The notes beneath the pieces are model-generated. The model saw only the letters and a program-made list of their open reading frames with translations, did no database searches and had not been told where the DNA came from. Shown in pieces: positions 1 through 10,440 of a stretch of DNA of 64,000 nt (the stretch's first letter is position 1; each line of letters starts with the position of its first letter). The translations under genes and the position numbers were made by a program. This stretch comes from Datisca glomerata (Eukaryota > Streptophyta > Magnoliopsida > Cucurbitales > Datiscaceae), in contig QANY01000261.1 of the NCBI GenBank assembly GCA_003255025.1, positions 1-64,000 on the forward strand. The letters run 5' to 3'.

Positions 1-285
1 TTCCACTGTTCCGTTCATTTTCGGACGATAAGGAGACGAATTATGATGCTTAATTTTAAATTGCTCACATAATTTTTTCATCATCTTGTTATTTAAATTT
101 GTACCATTATCTGTGATGATCCTTCTAGGTAGACCATATAGACCATATCGACAAATTATCTCCTTTTTAATAAACTTAACAACCGCACTTCTGGTTACAC
201 TTGAATAAGAACTTGCTTCCATTCATTTGGTAAAATAATTTATAGATACCAAAATGAAGCGATGCCCGTTAGAGGCTTTGCGCAT
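1..285 (-). pseudogene. Ty3/gypsy integrase fragment
   Basis: Read on the minus strand, this is the central part of a gypsy integrase, the enzyme that inserts element cDNA into the genome. Visible marks are KASNGHRFILVSI, then FTK followed by an in-frame stop where the family has Trp, the catalytic-core block RRIITDNGTN, and HHNSSPYRPKMNGTVE just before the window edge. The reading frame is otherwise continuous. It is cut at about 285 by a different sequence and runs off the window on the other side. The protease-RT piece at 5276-7400 has the same strand and the right order (RT upstream of integrase), so both may be remains of one element split by later insertions. The RNase H part between them is not seen. 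Dead copy. Confidence 0.85.
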
Positions 286-292
286 GATTGAC

Positions 293-1303
293 TGATATTA
301 ATAATTAAAATTAACTAAACCTTAATTCTACTTGAGAATGATGAAAAGTTAGGATTTTTAATTAAACTAAAATTCTAATTAAACTATAACGATAAAGATT
401 TGACAAAGAGAAAATTTGAATAGTTAAAAGCTCTAGGGTTTTCGATTTCACCAAACCAAAGATGCTTTAAATTCCAATTCTCAATCAATTAATGTTTATT
501 TAGAACATTGATAGTGAATTTCTCTAATACAATTATCAATCTTTCTCAAGCATTGATAATAATAAATAAAAAATACGAATCATACATATCTGTCGTGATT
601 CAATATAATAAAACTCATTAAGCACAAGAAATTATAGTTGCTACACTAGATTCATAATTATCTCTAACTTGTGAAATTTTAATGGTGTTATAAACGAAGA
701 GTAGATTCAATCATCACTTCTCAGTCTCAGAATTAAATCCAAAATCATGCAATAGTTGGCGAGACAATCACAAGCATTAAGAACAGATTATAACACTCAA
801 TAATATTGAATAAACATCGATTGAGTTAAAAATCAAAATTTATGAGCAATCATGGCTTGGCTATGTCATAGCCCTAGATAAAAAAATAGAACACAATGAA
901 ATAAGAAAGAAATCTACTAATACTCATAAACATAGAGAAAATAGAAGAAAAACTAGTTTTGAGGATGTAATTGAAGTTGGGAATCGTTTCCGAGTTTGAT
1001 CTTCTTGTTCTCATTTCCAAAAAATATCAAAAGACCCCTCTAAAACTATAAGATATTCTATTTATACACTAGAGTTCGAAAAAGGTAAATTTGGAATAAA
1101 AATCAGAAAAAAAATTAATCCCGCGCCAGCGTCGCGACGCTGGCCCTAATGCCCAGTTCCGTTCTTTTCACAATTTTTCTTAACTTTTTACTTCCAAATC
1201 TTTCCAAATCAATCTAAATGCTATTGAATATCAAACCTATAAGATACAAACAAAAAATAAGGTTAAGATTATCTAAAATATGAGTGTAAAATTACACCCA
1301 TCA
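293..1303 (-). mobile_element. Solo-LTR-like repeat unit
   Basis: About 1 kb of AT-rich noncoding DNA that begins TGATATTA and ends CCCATCA, so it has TG..CA ends on the plus strand. The five bases outside each end are TTGAC (288-292) and ATGAC (1304-1308), a possible 5-bp target duplication with one mismatch. The right end reads GTGTAAAATTACAC, a near-palindrome that I associate with LTR ends of plant gypsy elements. It separates the gypsy integrase piece from CACTA-type sequence. No coding capacity was seen. It could instead be the edge of a larger rearranged element. Strand is a guess from the terminal motif. Confidence 0.4.
1125..1144. repeat. Perfect 20-bp GC-rich palindrome
   Basis: GCCAGCGTCGCGACGCTGGC is its own reverse complement. 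It is a GC island in otherwise AT-rich DNA and sits inside the solo-LTR-like unit. It may be an element-specific regulatory or structural site. Function unknown. Confidence 0.85.
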
Positions 1304-2146
1304 ATGACAGTGTTTACCTAAGCTGTCATAAAATCTTTACCTATTAGGATAGTCATTTATTTTAACTATAATAAAAAGTTTTTTCCCTTTTTGAGAGGAC
1401 ATACTCTCATAGTTATATATACCCAAAGTTAATGTTAATCACAAAAATACCATCTATATATTTCTCATAACCCTAATTCTCAAATCAGAATCTCTCATCT
1501 CTCAACTCAAAGCTCTCTCACGAACGGACTCACTCTCAACCTTCTCTCTCACTTTCAGCCTGCGCTCTCTCCCTCTCGAGCTCTGCTAAAAAGGAATGGG
1601 GAATCAATGCCATTCACCACCATTTAGCTAAATTATATATATGTTTTTTATCTGATTAGTAAATTTATATAGATTGTGTCAGATAAATCAACTCATCTCC
1701 CTCCTATGACTGGTTAATTTGTTATCATTTTCATTCCACTCCATTGCATTACATTAATTTGAACAAAACACCAACTAATTTTCTATTCATATATCTCACT
1801 CAGCGGCTCAGTATTTACTCTATCGCTATTCTACTCCAAATCTTTTACTCCCACATCTGCATTAATTTTGCCATAACCTTTCCACTTTCTAGTTAGTTTA
1901 ATGGCTTGGGCCTAACATTATAAAGTTTCTTATTACAAGAACATAAAAGTATTAGGGTTTACAGGTATGAGTTCTAATGTGTAACGTCATTTCTTACATT
2001 TTTCTCTCTCTCAAAAATTTTGTTCCACCTGCAATTGTTTTATGAATGTTTCATTGAGTAAGGATGTCTGTAATCATATCTTTCTTTCTCTGCTAAAAGT
2101 CTCCACGTTCAAGTTTTAACACCCTGATTTACTCGCTTTATTCCAG

Positions 2147-2308
2147 GTTTTTACTGTAAACAGTGTTCTTCAGAAGCCTATAAGTTTAATTCAAAGTCCA
2201 TCTGGCACGAGAAAAATGGTTACATCTGCAGCCATAGTATATCACATGACAAGGGCAAGGGAAGGTGATATTCCTTGCTGTTTATTATTATTATCATCAT
2301 CATCATCA

Positions 2309-2366
<58 letters not shown>

Positions 2367-2881
2367 NAGCGAGGATATTCGGTTTCAAAAACCATGTTTC
2401 TAATTTTCACAGGATATATATTGTGTAGTCTCAATTTATACAGCTTTATTGGAGTGGAGCGGATGTTTCCTCTCAAGTTATGTTTCTGTAAAAACCTGGG
2501 AAAATCCTATGCTTTTACATCTTTTAGATTCTAAATCAGCTCTGTACACCTTTTTGGGTCTTTTTGTGAATAATGAATTTTATCTTTACCGATAAAAATA
2601 TTTTTGGCTATTTTTAGTGTCCTAATCATTTATTCTATTTTTCTTTAAAATCTAAGGTTGTTAGGCTTTGTGAAAAATCAAGAGAAACTGTAAGATCCCC
2701 TATTGAGCATTTAACCCTTCACTATCTGGTTTGTTTTTCTGATTGCTTATTATGAAAAGTTTGTCTTACTCTGTTCTCATATTCCCAATCATGATTCGAT
2801 GATGATTTTTGTAGGTGCAACATCTAGATACATCTGAAAAGAGTGAACTTCATAAGTGACAACAATTGAAAGATGAACAAG
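2147..2881 (+). pseudogene. UPF1: Captured UPF1 RNA-helicase exons
   Basis: Three exon-like blocks in order match the helicase core of UPF1, the ATP-dependent RNA helicase of nonsense-mediated decay. Block 1 (2147-2264, after TTCCAG and before GTGATA) reads VFTVNSVLQKPISLIQ, then the P-loop, then VTSAAIVYHM. Block 2 (about 2651-2728) reads KVVRLCEKSRETVRSP then IEHLTLHYL. Block 3 (2815-2881, after TTTGTAG, before GTTAGT) reads VQHLDTSEKSELHK, a stop, then QQLKDEQG. The Walker A loop, GPPGTGKT in the family, is SPSGTRKM here, so ATP binding should be lost. The exon between blocks 1 and 2 (APSNVAVDQLAEK region) is absent and a microsatellite occupies part of that intron. Introns are retained, so this was copied from genomic DNA rather than mRNA. 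It lies inside a CACTA element. Confidence 0.85.
2282..2366. repeat. Trinucleotide microsatellite (TTA/TCA)n
   Basis: Long run of TTA/ATT triplets with a short block of TCA triplets near the start, ending at an ambiguous base (N, 2367). The poly-Leu and poly-Tyr reading frames over it are artefacts. The N suggests that the repeat length is uncertain in the assembly. Confidence 0.95.
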
Positions 2882-3626
2882 GTTAGTTCTATTTGGTCTT
2901 CTATTATATTGATTTAAAGAGGTAAATTGTTTTGTTATTTATGTACTTTCCTTCTAATATGAGGTATTAAATCCTTTTTGGTTTTGTTTGGTTAGCTTGG
3001 TTTGGATTATTTAATAATGGACTAGCTATAAACTTAGTAGCAGGAGTTACTATTTCTGTTTCTTGTCAAAGAAAAGTAATACTGATTTTAAGGTCACTGA
3101 TTTTTGTAATATTAAAATCATTGATTTTTAGATCACCGATTCTAGTTGCATAAAGGTTGCAAAACTTAATACTACAATTCTATTCATTTGTGATGAAATA
3201 TTTTATGAAAGTAATATTTGTGGTCATAGAAAACAGATGAATACCAAAGAAGCCTTTGAATTATGTCATCTGAATACGTTGGTTGAGAACGTTTCGGCTA
3301 GCTGTTGCATTTTACAGTAGATATATGTACTCATATCATCTGGAACTCTCGGTTTATTCTCTTTTACTCCACCTACAATGTCTTTTCTAGACCAGCTTAA
3401 TTCTATAATGTCTTTTTCAACTGTTGCTGTAATTTTATTTGATTCCCACTAAATTTCTAAATACAGTGCATGTCGCTATAATGTCGGCTTCTTTATTATC
3501 AACTTCTAGCTAATTCAACATTTATTTCCTTAATTCATCTATTATCAATTTAATTCTTTGATTTGAGTTTGTGGTTGTGGAGAAGGTGGTGTTGAGGATT
3601 AAAATTAAATAATATTAATGAATAAC

Positions 3627-3662
3627 TGTCATGGAAAGGCATGTTTTTGCCTTTCCATGACA
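3627..3662. repeat. Perfect hairpin in CACTA subterminal region
   Basis: TGTCATGGAAAGGCA at 3627-3641 is repeated as its exact reverse complement at 3648-3662, with a 6-nt loop. It lies about 300 bp inside the right end of the CACTA element, where subterminal repeats that bind transposase are expected. Weaker TGAC/GTCA pairs follow up to 3925. Confidence 0.85.
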
Positions 3663-3946
3663 TTTTTTTTGAAAATGACCCTACAATGACGGGGATTCCC
3701 CATGATTATAGGTGTTTTTGTGGCACCAATAATGACAAACAATCCCCTTCATTAAAGGTGTTTTTTACGACAAGTTTAATGATGAGGATTTCCCGTCATC
3801 AAAAGTGCTTTGGTGGTACCTTTTGATGACTGTTTTTGGTAAAATGAGTTTAGATTACAGCCTGATAGATGACAGTCACATCCCCATCATTAAAGGGTTT
3901 TAATGATGGTTTTTCACTATCATCTAAGCCTCATTTTGTAGTAGTG

Positions 3947-5050
3947 TTTGAAAAAAATAAAGTGAAAGAGATTTATTTTTAATGTCTCATTTGGTGTGTT
4001 TTGTATCATAAAATGAAACAAAATAAAGGACGTATAATAGGTGTTACAAAGATCATTGAAAAAGTTATTTTAATTTTATTTTCTTGAAAATCAAAGCATT
4101 TGGAGTTATTCTCGATATCTCAAAAATAACTCTTCACCTCAGTAGTTTGAGAAGTTTGGTATCCCAAAAATCTTAAGTCTGTCATAGAGATTTTTAGTGA
4201 AAACTAAATAATGAAATTAATATAATTTAAATCTAATTGTTAATTTTGTAATACATACATATATGGACATTAACTCTAATGATGAGAGAATGAGACACAA
4301 ATAACATTATAAGTATGACAATATGACAATGATACATAGATAAATAAGAAATAAGCAAAACAAATATAAAAAAGAAAAGGGTAAAAATAAAAGTTAAAAA
4401 GGATAAAAAAAATGTATGACAAATTTGAAAAGAAAAGTGTAAAGTAGAAAAATAATATGTAGGACATGTAAAAGAAGAGGAATGAAAAAAATATGAAGTG
4501 AAACAAATATTTTTTTTTATTATTGACGACATAGCCTACTTGTTACAATTATTTTATTTTCTTCGATCATAACTAATCAAATAACAAAAAAAAAGAATCA
4601 TGGACGGTAATTAGTTTAACCTAGGCGTCACAAAAAATGACAATAAGATCTAAAAAAATTAACTTGTGAGAATATTAAAAAGATTCAAAGTTTAACTCTC
4701 TACATTGTATTTTATCCATTTTTTCTTCAATTTTTTTATCCATATAGGTTATCCTTAGACTTTTTCTTATTTTTTTGTCCTTGGATTCTTTTTCTTATTT
4801 TTAGTCTTTGGGTTATTCTTCTATTTTAGACATTGGGCCTTTTTTTTTCAAATCATACATATAGTCCTAGATTAGTATATGGGCCAAAAAAACAAAATGT
4901 GTATATTCAAAATATTGGACCAAACAAAATATGATATCTATAGCTGCCCTCATTTGTTCACGCTTCTAAACTTAAAAGATGTACAAATGTGTAGATAAGT
5001 ATTTTGATCGATATGAGAAAAGATTATATGGATAAGGGGAATAAAAACCT
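3947..5050. other. AT-rich noncoding stretch
   Basis: No gene, terminal repeat or RNA was recognised. Reading frames here come from low-complexity A/T tracts. It separates the CACTA right end from the gypsy RT remnant. Confidence 0.6.
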
Positions 5051-5060
5051 CAACTGAATT

Positions 5061-5275
5061 GGGTTTGATTTAACCAGAGATATTTGAAAAGAAACGAACC
5101 TCGATAGACGTGGGCTTCAACCTTGACTCAATTTAGGTTTGATTTAACCGAGATATTTGAAAATAAAACAGACCTGAATAGACACAGGCTTTGACCTTGA
5201 CTCAATTAGGGTTTGATTTAATTAGAGAAATTTGAAAAGGAAATGAAACTGGATAGACACAGGCTCCAGGAAACC
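5061..5275. repeat. Three-copy tandem repeat, about 74 bp
   Basis: Three adjacent units start near 5061, 5135 and 5210. Each contains GGTTTGATTTAA, then GAGAxATTTGAAAA, GATAGACxxxGGCTTxxACC and TTGACTCAATT. The array abuts the exact point where the gypsy RT reading frame stops being recognisable (about 5276). Confidence 0.85.
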
Positions 5276-7400
5276 TCTAACTTCCTTTTGAGTTCTAGGT
5301 GGTGGCATATCAATGATGGCTCGAGCCTTGTCGGGATCAACTTTTATTCCTTCCTTGCTCATGATAAAGCCAAGTAATTTCCTTGAAGATGCTGTGAATT
5401 TACACTTTGTCGGGTTAAGCTTTAACTAGAAATTTCTCAACCGTTCAAATAGATTTGGCGAGATTTGGCGATCATGTCATCAACATACACTTCGATTCCT
5501 TTATGTATTATATTATGAAACAGTGTTACCATTTCCCGTTGATAAGTTGCCCCTTCATTCTTTATACCAAATGGCATAACCTTATAAGAAAATGTACCCC
5601 ATAAAGTTATAAAAGTGGTATTTTCACAGTCTTCAGGAGCAATTTTGATTTGGTTATACCCCGAAAAACCATCCATGAAAGAGAAAGTTGAATGCCCCGC
5701 AGTGTTATCTACTAAAACATCAATGTGGGGTAATGGAAAATTATCTTTAGGGCTTGCCTGATTTAAGTCTATATAATTGACGCACATTCTTACTTTCCCA
5801 TTTTTCTTATACACTAGGACTATGTTAGCAACCTATTTAGGATATTTTTCTATTTGCAGAAAACCTGCATCTACATGCTTTTTAACTTCTTCTTTGATCT
5901 GCACCAACATGTCTGTTTCATTTTCCATAAATTTTGTCGCACTGGTTTGCTTTCAGGCATAAATGGAAAATAATGGACCCCGATATCAGTGTTTGAACCT
6001 AGAATATCTTGGTAAGACCATGCAAAGACATCCATTTATTCCTTGAGTAAATCAATTAATTGTTGGTGACTCTCCCTTGTTATAGAAATGTTGATTTAGA
6101 GTTCTTTTCTGTCTCCATCCAATCCCAAATTTATCACCTATATTAACTCTTGTTAAGGTTGAGTTATTTTATCATCCTCTTCAATCATTCTTAACATTTT
6201 TGGAGATGGTTCAAAATAATCTTCATCACTTTCGTTTGACACTACACTAAGAATGAGATTGTTGAAGTTATTGCTTATGCTCTTGTTTTCAAAATCACCA
6301 TTTTCAAACTTGAATTAGATTATTGGATGAAAGGAAGGTGAGAAAATAAAATAAAAAATGCATGAGTATGAACAACGTTTCAGAAAAGGAAAAAAAAGTA
6401 GACAGATGAAGAGCAAAAAAAACAAGTTTTTAGACTTTCATTCAAAAAATGACATGAACAGATGAAAAGGTAGGCCTATAACAACGAAATTCCTATGACA
6501 TTGGGTAGAATCATTAGCAATTTGGCATTAATACATTACTATTGAAAATCCCCAAGAAGCATTGGCAGTTTGGTGACATCCTAATTGTCAAGCTCATGAC
6601 CTAAATCATATCGAGAAACCAAGTCATATGTTCTTGCACTTGATGATTTTCTCAAGATTGTAGATATTGAAAACTGGTTATATCATTTTCAAGGTCATAC
6701 AGCTTTACCTTAGTCGGTTCTTTGAATGAAATTCTCCAAATTCTGAAGGATTAAGAAATATGGGGTATAATTGTCATTTACATATCAAATTTCCTATTTT
6801 CGAGCCTCACAATTGTCTTTTCTTTCTTTTAAACTTTCAGTCTCCCTCTATCAGTCTTGGTTGGTCTATATCCAAGCCTAAACCTTTGTTCATTCTTATC
6901 CCATTCGATTAACTTTTTATGTTTTGATGTTCATTCCCGAGTCCTTTTCCTTGCTTGTATCCCTCTTTTATCATCAGCTTTGCCATCAGTTGAGATGATT
7001 TTGATAGGCTTTGCATTGGAGCGAGCTTCCCATCAGTAATAAATGTGGTGTTCACAATCTCAAATGATCAAAATGAGCACTTCAATGCTACTTCTACCGT
7101 CTCAACATATGGCATGGTGGACGACTTGGATACCAGTCAATCTTCTTCCCCATATATACAAATGAGTTAATGATCCACCATAAATTTTAGCTTCTGATGT
7201 AAGGAAGATGATACTGCCCCAGCAGAGTGAATCCACGGTCGACTAAGAAAAACTATATGTTGGAGTTGTGTCCATCACTTGGAAAACAATATCGAATTGG
7301 TATCTCTATGTCTCCGATTACTTTTCTTCGGGTACCGTTGAATACTCTTAATATTGTCGCGGCAGAATGGTAGGATAGCCTCCGCCTAGTAACCTCATAG
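5276..7400 (-). pseudogene. Ty3/gypsy protease - G-patch - reverse transcriptase remnant
   Basis: Minus-strand pol of a gypsy element, read from high to low coordinates. First is a protease tail: VFNGTRRKVIGDIEIPI (about 7340-7290) and a VMDTTPTY/WIHSAG-like block interrupted by stops and frameshifts (7280-7180). A GYKQGKGLG segment near 6970 matches the G-patch-like stretch of plant gypsy pol. A linker holds DVFAWSYQDILG (about 6020). Then comes RT: the block around VANIVLVYKKNGKVRMC (a stop replaces Trp just before it), DLNQASPKDNFPLPHI, SFMDGFSGYNQIK, VMPFGIKNEGATYQR, YVDDM with the catalytic Asp pair intact (5476-5487), and KLLGFIMSKEGIKVDPDKA. The longest open part is 5437-5814 (125 codons). 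RNase H is missing. Several stops and shifts make it inactive. Confidence 0.9.
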
Positions 7401-7469
7401 GCATACCAACACTTAACATCCGCTAGCTTTATGTCAAGGATCGCCTCCTTTCCATCTAATCAGCGCTAG

Positions 7470-7491
7470 TCAAGATAGAATTCTATCTTGA
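7470..7491. repeat. Perfect 22-bp palindrome in LTR U3
   Basis: The core CAAGATAGAATTCTATCTTG (7471-7490), extended by T/A at 7470/7491, is self-complementary. It lies about 45 bp upstream of the first duplicated promoter unit. It could bind a dimeric factor; this is inference only. Confidence 0.85.
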
Positions 7492-7534
7492 GAGAATTAC
7501 CCAACACACCTTTGAAGGCTTCGTCGACACGCAT

Positions 7535-7608
7535 CCTCCTACACAAGGATTCAGGTATAAATATATCTAAACCTCCTACACAAGGATTCAGGTATAAATA
7601 TATCTAAA
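7535..7608 (+). promoter_or_regulatory. Duplicated TATA-containing LTR promoter segment
   Basis: Two exact or near-exact 37-bp units in tandem (7535-7571 and 7572-7608), each with CACAAGGATTCAGG followed by TATAAATATATCTAAA. Each has a good plant TATA box. The duplication would give two possible start sites in the LTR. No promoter activity can be shown from sequence. Confidence 0.75.
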
Positions 7609-7855
7609 AATGAACAAAAGAGGTATGCCTACTCTCCCCTATAGAAACGATGCCAAGATATCAACCATCTACTGACTTAGGCATGAGAGGCCCTTAGGTG
7701 GGACAATCACCCTTCGACGTTGAGGTCGATGGAAGCTTTAACATAGAGGTAAAACATGTGTACTGTCGGGAGGAGAGAGCATGCACGATGTTACCATCAC
7801 GAACACCTTTGGTCAGAAGGATCAACTCATGTGCTGTTGAAGTTTATGGCTGAAA

Positions 7856-9042
7856 TAGTTGGTGTCGTCTGTAAGGAAGACTATTAAGCCATCCCCGTTG
7901 AAGCATTATGAGCCCTTTCTCTTCTTGGAAGGAGAAAATGGGCCCAACATTCTATGCCCATGGAATTCAAGATGACGACGTACATCTGCCCATCTCTCCA
8001 CTGAGGAAGAAACCTCCTACCTCCTGCAGGGTTCCAACAAAGAAAGAAAGATGTGGTGGTTGTAACCTCTAAGATAACTCAGGAGGAAAGGAAATATGTG
8101 CCAGAACTTATGCAAGTCGCAACGGTCTCTTGCACGGGAATGATTCCCTCCCATGACTCAAGGGATCACCAGAAAAGTTGCCACACGCTCCGGGAGCTCC
8201 GAGGGAAACTAACTAGGGGCGAGTGTCACATTTCGAGGAAACTGAAACCAAGACAAATCTAAGTTGTTATAGGCTGGTTGGACGAGTCGAGGGTTAGTCC
8301 CGGCTGAAATACAAAGGATTGCATCAGCCCTCCTCCATATCTGAAATGCAATCCCCAACCATGTGGCCGCAGGTCCCTCACCCCATAGTAGGAGGACGCG
8401 GATCGTGAAAAAAATCATAGCGCAAGCTTACAAGTCACCTTTGGTAATGAAGCCCCAATCGTAGCGCCAACCCCCTCACACCATATTTCAATGAAGCCAG
8501 GAACTTCATAAGACTCTTATAAGAGCATGTTTCCCTCACGCCCACATACGATGCGACTGGAACCACATGGACAGAGGAGCCTGTGGCTGGCACATTAACA
8601 AGGAGCAGCCCCCGAAAAGGAACTTGATGGTTCAAGGGGCTGGTCACACTCTCACCATACTGCCAGGAAGAACGGTTTAGGATAAGTCAACGCTCACCTC
8701 TGAACCAAGTGCAAATTTAAAGGTGTCTTACCATCGAGGCAAAGGTAAAGTTCGAAGAGATACGCACTGACGAAACATGGAAGGCCAAAAGCTCGAGAAA
8801 CTAGAGCTCGACTATCCTCGCCACCCATCTCAGAGCAGTAGACAATGGAGTTCTCATACTTATCGAAGGCTTTTCAGATAAGAGGCCTGCTTTTTCTTCT
8901 CACTTAGGAATAACTTATTTTAAGGTCTTTTTTTATTTATATGAATCTACTTTTATGAAAATATAAAGTATGATTATATTTGCTGAAGATTCCCTAGTTG
9001 TTCTACAAGCCTCTGAGGATCGACTCTTCTACAACATGCAAC
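7856..9042 (+). other. Probable gypsy leader/gag-region remnant
   Basis: The stretch follows the LTR and its TTGGTGTCGTCTG post-LTR motif, so it should hold leader and gag of the plus-strand gypsy element. GC content is higher than in the flanks and several 60-70 codon frames exist (for example 8053-8262). None shows a gag or zinc-knuckle motif that I can recognise. No gene is called. Confidence 0.4.
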
Positions 9043-9680
9043 GAAAAACAAAAAGTGATGATTGGTAAAGGTGCTCTAGCCGACTAGTCAAGATTAAACA
9101 AAAAGTGATGACTGGTAAGCGCACTTTAGCCGACCAGTCATGATTAAACAAAAAGTGATAACTAGTAAATGCGTTTTAGCCGACCAGTCAGGATTAAATA
9201 AAAAGTTATGACTGGTAATTCTCTTTAGCCGACCCGTCAAGATTAAACAACAAGTGATTACTGGTAAATGCGCTTTAACCGACCAGTCGAGCAAAAAGTG
9301 AGGACTGGTAAATGTTCTCTAGCCGACCAGTTGGGATTAAACAAAAAGTGATGACTGGTAAATGCACTCTAGCCAACCAGCTAGAATTAAACACAAAGTG
9401 ATGACCGGTAATGCTCTAGCTGACCAATCGGGATTAAACAAAAAGTGATGGATGGTAAATATTCTTTATCCGATCAACCAAGATTAAATAAAAAGTGATG
9501 ACTAGTAAATGCACTTTAGTCGACCAGTCAGGATTAAACAAAAAATGATGACTGGTAAATGCGCTTTGGTTGACCAGTCGGGATTAAACAAAAAGTGTGA
9601 CTAGTAAAAGCACTCTAGCCGACCAGTCAGGATTAAAAGTAAGGACTGATGAGGTGTTCTAGCCCACCGGTCAGGATTCA
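9043..9680. repeat. 50-bp minisatellite, about 13 units
   Basis: Units begin AAAAAGTGATGACTGGTAAA and end CCGACCAGTCAGGATTAAAC. Starts fall near 9050, 9100, 9150, 9200, 9250, 9293, 9343, 9393, 9440, 9490, 9540, 9590 and 9637. Period is 50 bp with some 43-49-bp units. In each unit GACTGGT and ACCAGTC are inverted around a 16-nt spacer, so every unit can form a 7-bp stem. The array follows the gypsy leader; tandem repeats of this kind are common in untranslated parts of plant gypsy elements. Confidence 0.92.
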
Positions 9681-10189
9681 ATAACAGGTGCCTATCGAGC
9701 ACTCATGCTTGCTAATGCAATCAAGGATCTAGCCAAAACAGGAAAAGCTTGGGTAGATATTGCCCTGAAAGTGTATGCGAAAATCATGTTGAAAACACTT
9801 AATCTTAAGTGTTTATTCAAAAACAATAAATGACAATCATAACCGTATGTAGCGAGTTACACATGGTATTTTACAAAAGGTACGAAGTATATAAAACGAA
9901 CTCCAAATGACCTGAAACAAAGTTGGTTGAGCTTATAATGCTTTAAGGAACAAGAAACCAGACCGAACCACTTGTGAATCAGAATGGAAGAGATCAAACT
10001 AGTCAGAACAATGTGAAAAATGTCATGGACCGGTTCGCCATCAATCTGGTGTCAAAACCGGCTCCGCTTTGGAGTGGATCTCGGTCACACTAGTGGGAAG
10101 CGGATGAACTGGTCTGAAACTGGTTGCAACCAGTTTCTATATTTGGCAATTACTTTCATAATTGCACAAGTCGGATCCACCGATGGCTA
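9681..10189. other. Noncoding spacer with short palindrome
   Basis: No gene was seen. AAACACTTAA and TTAAGTGTTT form a 10-bp-arm palindrome at 9793-9814. Further on, GGTTGCAACC-type inverted bits occur around 10120. Confidence 0.5.
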
Positions 10190-10440
10190 TTGTATTTTTC
10201 AATGGCTTTTATACCGGCGATTTTGAATCTTTTACCAGTGTTTTTTATGCTCTATCCTGGCAGTATTTTACCTATAGCGATAGTTTCTGCATCATATACC
10301 AGTAATTTTTTACCCTACATTGGTGGTTTTCTAACCTATAGCGACAGTTTTTTACCATACACCGGTGGTTTCTTGCATTTTTCAATTTTGCGGCAGTTTT
10401 TTATGATGGCCGATGAATCCTATTTATCGGTTTGACAAAC
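10190..10440. repeat. Degenerate short tandem repeats (ACCGGTGGTTT type)
   Basis: A diverged series of roughly 40-bp units built from TTTTACC, ATACACCGGTGGTTT and CTATAGCGACAG variants. Open frames over it (10020-10435) have no family features and are treated as chance frames through repeats. Confidence 0.6.

Larger units (their letters stand above)
1304..3946 (+). mobile_element. Non-autonomous CACTA element carrying UPF1 exons (left end lost)
   Basis: The right end is the CACTA-type terminus TTTTGTAGTAGTG at 3934-3946 (CACTACTACAAAA on the other strand). Inside it lie subterminal direct and inverted copies of ATGAC-type motifs (3627-3925). The left part (from about 1304) has matching ATGACAG and GTCAT motifs and a CT-rich leader at 1490-1590. 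The same arrangement occurs in the second CACTA element at 31910-36603, so the two belong to related families. The left terminal repeat itself is missing, probably replaced or truncated by the unit at 293-1303. No transposase was seen, so it depends on enzymes supplied elsewhere. The cargo is a UPF1 fragment at 2147-2881. Confidence 0.7.
7400..7855 (+). repeat. Ty3/gypsy LTR, plus orientation
   Basis: This stretch has the layout of a plant gypsy LTR: a TATAAATATATC core promoter (within 7535-7608, present twice) and, about 70-100 bp downstream, ACTGACTTAGGCATGAGAGG then CCCTTAGG (7671-7697). That block closely resembles the conserved R/U5 block of many plant gypsy LTRs. It is followed by a degenerate copy of the usual post-LTR motif TTGGCGCCGTCTGTGGG (here TTGGTGTCGTCTGTAAGG, 7859-7876). 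The exact left border is not visible. It is on the opposite strand to the gypsy pol just upstream, so it belongs to another insertion. Confidence 0.65.

Noticed and set aside
2216..2534. Open frames with long Leu or Tyr runs
   Set aside because: They are translations of the (TTA)n microsatellite and contain an ambiguous base. Only the first part overlaps a real (captured UPF1) exon.
4233..4532. 99-codon minus-strand frame rich in Phe, Ile and Ser
   Set aside because: Low-complexity A/T tract without any domain pattern, start context or neighbouring exons.
8053..8647. Several 69-70 codon frames on both strands
   Set aside because: They overlap on opposite strands, show no family motif and lie in a retrotransposon leader region.
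9043..9680. Array of regularly spaced direct repeats resembling a CRISPR array
   Set aside because: Repeats are directly adjacent with no unique spacers, the genome is a plant and there are no cas genes. It is a minisatellite.
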